Assembly: GCA_964444885.1 (NCBI GenBank)
Contig: CAYUIZ010000070.1
Span: forward strand, 1-16,494
Origin: CAYRGQ01 sp964444885
Lineage (GTDB): Bacteria; Bacteroidota; Bacteroidia; Sphingobacteriales; Sphingobacteriaceae
Reading direction: 5' to 3'
DNA: 16,494 nt
Both the position numbers and the translations under genes were made by a program. The notes beneath the pieces are model-generated. The model searched no databases and had not been told where the DNA came from. It saw only the letters and a list, made by a program, of their open reading frames with translations. Below are positions 14,087-16,494 of the stretch, piece after piece. Positions within the stretch are counted from its first letter, which is position 1. The number at the start of each line of letters is the position of its first letter.

Positions 14087-16399
14087 ATGGTTCGTAGACT
14101 TACTTTTCTCTTGTTTTCTGGGCTTTTATTTGGTGGATCTGCGTTCGCAGATACGTATCCAGGCGTGTTGTTTGATAACAGCATCATGCGTGGCAGCTAC
14201 GCGCATAGTCACGTCAATTACCAAGGCTCAAGCTGGGTGGAAAACGTGCAATGCCACTTACCGGTATCCGACACCTTGTTTTTTACGCCAGGCAATGCCT
14301 TGTCGCTCAAATATACGTCGGGGGAGGCCGGATTTTGGCAGACGGACCTCTTTTTTCCACGTGCCACCGGCAATTACCAGACAGACGACCAGCAAGTGCT
14401 ATCGCTCAAGCTTTTTGTACACTCGCCAGAGACGGAAGCCGTCAACATGCCGGCCGTCAGTTTAGTCTATAGCGAGGGCCATGCGAGCAACCAGCTCGAT
14501 TTGTCGCGTTACGTATCCAATTTTGCGCCCAACGTTTGGCTCAGCGTACAGATTCCTGTCGCGGATTTCGGTTACGCCTGGCGGCAAGCGTCGGTTGAAG
14601 GCGTTCGATTGGCGCAGGGCACGAGAGACCGAGGCGCACACCACGTGTTCGTCGACCAAGTGGAATTTTTGCCCCTCCAGCCGCCGACCGAGAAGCTCTT
14701 TTCGGCCGCCGTGCTGTCTGCAGCAAAAGCCTACGAACGCCACGTAAAACTCACGTGGGAACTCCCCATGACACCCAGCATACGGTATATCAAGATATAT
14801 CGCTCTGAAGATAACGACACGTTTGAACCCGTGGGTATGAAGCCGGTATTTGTGCGCAACGCGATAGACCTCGTACCCGTATCCAATAAAACCTATTATT
14901 ATAAGGTGGCATGGGTCGATTACAACTACGCGGAGTCGCCTTTTTCGGCCGTGAAGGAAGCTGCGACGCAGACGGCAACGGACGAGGAACTACTGGATTT
15001 CATCCAGGAAACCCATGTCAACTACTTTTTGGAGAACGTGGAGGTCAACAGCGGCATGCACACGCTGTCGCGGAAATTGGCCGATCCGCGCGTATCGGTG
15101 AAGCATACGGGCCTGAGTTTGCTGGCACAGATCGTTGGTGTTGAACGTGGTTTCGTTCCGCGTAGCCTGGTGGCCAACCGTACCTTGCGCATTTTGCGGT
15201 TTTTGGCGGATGCCGAACAGCACTTGGGCACGTTCCCAGCGGTGCTGAACGGCCGGACAGGCGAAGGAATACACCGCGCTGACTCGGTGCCCACGGTGGA
15301 TGTCGCCGCCACCTCGTATTTGGTTCAGGGGATGTTGGTCGCCCGGCAATATTTCAATGGAGAGGCAAAAGAAGAAGTCGCGTTACGTGGTCAAATCGAT
15401 TCGCTATATCAGCGGGTGAACTGGGAGGAATTTGTCGGCCAGGACGAACAGGACGCTTTTCTTTTTGATTCCTGGTCGCCCGTCAACGGCTTTGCTGACG
15501 CGAAGCCCTTAGGAGGGTTTAACGAGAGCATGGTTAGCTATTTGCTCGCATTAGGGTCGCCTACGTTTCCCATCCCCGAAGAAAGTTATATAACGGGAAT
15601 GGGCTACCAGCGTGAGCTGGTGGATACGGCGGCAGCTTACCACTTGGAATTAGTCAATAACAGCTTCTTCTCGGCGACGCTAGGGGAAGAGGTGCAGCAG
15701 CAAACGCAAACGCAGGAGGAAGGATCGGAACAAACCGAAGAGCAGGCCGGCGAGGCAGGGGAGGAAATACAGGAGCAGAAGCCCGAGGAGCAGAAGCAAG
15801 TGAAGCCGGAATCTTACTTTTTGCGTACGTCTTTGGCAAAAGATACGGTGTTTTATGGATTGCCCGTATCAGCAGGGAACATCGACGAAACACCTTGGAA
15901 CGCCGTATTGCCGTTTTTAGCATTCGATCCGCGGGAAAAAGCGGACACATTCGCCAATTATTTCGATAACAACAGAAACTTGCTCCAGGCTTATAAGCGG
16001 CGCGACAATGAAGTTCAAGTGGACGATTTCTCCCTGGATATCTGGGGTGGCTTGTACCGGGCCGACACCTTGGGGCACCAGACATTTGTCGTCAGTCCTG
16101 CGATTTCCATTGCAAGCTATGCGTACCAGCCTAAAGAAGCGTTAAAATCCGCGCGGGAGTTTTACGACCGTTACGGAGGGAACATGTTCACAGACTATGG
16201 ATTCCGGTCGTGGATTAACCCCCGGGGCAATACTGTTTCCGAGCGATTTGACCCCATTAGCCAGGCTGCTGTGGCCGTTTTGATTGAAAACGGGCGAACT
16301 GGCCTGATCTGGGACCTCCTCGCGAAGGACGAACATATCGGGCGCGTTGTGGATCGCTTTTTTACGGTCAATGCATCGCCCGAAGAAGAAGAGCAGTAG
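14087..16399 (+). CDS. Secreted GH144/glucoamylase-like (PF10091-type) protein with Fn3 domain, possibly degenerate
   Basis: This 770-residue protein has a signal peptide (residues 1-21, ending GGSAFA before DTYPG). A beta-rich N-terminal domain follows to about residue 200, then an Fn3-like domain (about 201-297, with VKLTWELP, IYRSEDN and YYYKVAWVDYN), then a glucoamylase/GH144-like alpha-toroid from about 300. Family landmarks are LLDFIQETHVNYF, IVGVERGFV, QGMLVARQYF, GFNES (Glu480), FDPREKADTFANYF and AVLIENGRTGLIW. Several positions differ from the usual family motif as I recall it: DxxET reads DVAAT (Ala408) and DQGP reads SQAA (725-728). A Gln/Glu-rich insertion spans about 534-575. 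The upstream in-frame GTG at 14033 was rejected because the ATG at 14087 gives a clean signal peptide. Relatives act on beta-1,2-glucan; activity here is uncertain. Confidence 0.82.
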   Translation: MVRRLTFLLFSGLLFGGSAFADTYPGVLFDNSIMRGSYAHSHVNYQGSSWVENVQCHLPVSDTLFFTPGNALSLKYTSGEAGFWQTDLFFPRATGNYQTDDQQVLSLKLFVHSPETEAVNMPAVSLVYSEGHASNQLDLSRYVSNFAPNVWLSVQIPVADFGYAWRQASVEGVRLAQGTRDRGAHHVFVDQVEFLPLQPPTEKLFSAAVLSAAKAYERHVKLTWELPMTPSIRYIKIYRSEDNDTFEPVGMKPVFVRNAIDLVPVSNKTYYYKVAWVDYNYAESPFSAVKEAATQTATDEELLDFIQETHVNYFLENVEVNSGMHTLSRKLADPRVSVKHTGLSLLAQIVGVERGFVPRSLVANRTLRILRFLADAEQHLGTFPAVLNGRTGEGIHRADSVPTVDVAATSYLVQGMLVARQYFNGEAKEEVALRGQIDSLYQRVNWEEFVGQDEQDAFLFDSWSPVNGFADAKPLGGFNESMVSYLLALGSPTFPIPEESYITGMGYQRELVDTAAAYHLELVNNSFFSATLGEEVQQQTQTQEEGSEQTEEQAGEAGEEIQEQKPEEQKQVKPESYFLRTSLAKDTVFYGLPVSAGNIDETPWNAVLPFLAFDPREKADTFANYFDNNRNLLQAYKRRDNEVQVDDFSLDIWGGLYRADTLGHQTFVVSPAISIASYAYQPKEALKSAREFYDRYGGNMFTDYGFRSWINPRGNTVSERFDPISQAAVAVLIENGRTGLIWDLLAKDEHIGRVVDRFFTVNASPEEEEQ

Positions 16400-16494
16400 G
16401 CCGCTCGACATTTCGGTAGCCGTTACACACAAATGCCATGAGTGGGTTTGGTCATAACGCAAGCCGTATAGCGGGGGCAAAATCAGCCGTGGCT

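Noticed and set aside
16438..16494. Open frame from an ATG (MSGFGHNASRIAG...) to the window end
   Set aside because: Only 19 codons are visible, with no recognisable motif, signal peptide or ribosome site; it cannot be told from chance.

Overview
The window looks like chromosomal DNA of a Bacteroidota bacterium of fairly high GC (mid-50s % by eye), probably Sphingobacteriaceae-like (Pedobacter/Parapedobacter type). The basis is gene content (FucP-type permease, RhaM-type mutarotase, a glucoamylase/GH144-like secreted protein), the lack of strong Shine-Dalgarno sites, and TAnnTTTG-type promoter boxes. The genus is inference; no rRNA or marker gene other than accA is present.

Region 1 (1-6595, + strand) is one operon for non-phosphorylative L-fucose breakdown: the 3' part of a fucose/H+ symporter (FucP), an aldose mutarotase, a UxaA/GarD-family dehydratase, an SDR (probable 2-keto-3-deoxy-L-fuconate dehydrogenase), an FAH-family hydrolase, an L-fuconolactone hydrolase and a second SDR (probable L-fucose dehydrogenase). 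Read as a pathway: fucose uptake, anomer conversion, oxidation to the lactone, hydrolysis to L-fuconate, dehydration, oxidation to the 2,4-diketo acid, and cleavage to pyruvate plus L-lactate. The dehydratase slot is filled by a UxaA-type protein, not the enolase-superfamily enzyme of the Xanthomonas pathway. The second SDR has Asn where the catalytic Lys of YxxxK is expected.

Region 2 (6596-6912) is a 317-bp intergenic stretch. It holds a weak stem-loop after the fuc operon, then a compact 118-bp element (6647-6764) with 12-bp terminal inverted repeats (11/12 match) flanked by perfect 9-bp direct repeats. That is the signature of a MITE-like, non-autonomous mobile element. Its transcript would fold into a tight three-way junction and is followed by a terminator-like hairpin. 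A Bacteroidota-type promoter and a leader stem-loop then precede the next operon.

Region 3 (6913-12951, + strand) is a three-gene planctomycete-type cytochrome module: a PSCyt1-PSCyt2-PSD1 protein with two CxxCH haem sites, a Tat-signal DUF1501 protein, and a membrane protein combining a DUF2231-like helix bundle, a CxxCH domain, leucine-rich repeats, a chitobiase-type Fn3-associated domain and a galactose-binding-like C-terminus. They are tightly spaced and probably act together in the envelope. The substrate is unknown.

Region 4: accA (12971-13924, - strand) converges on the module. It is separated by a 162-bp divergent intergenic region with a 17-bp palindrome from a secreted GH144/glucoamylase-like protein (14087-16399, + strand). 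That protein has an N-terminal beta-domain, an Fn3 domain and a catalytic domain that appears degenerate and carries a Gln/Glu-rich insertion. The last 95 bp show no convincing gene.
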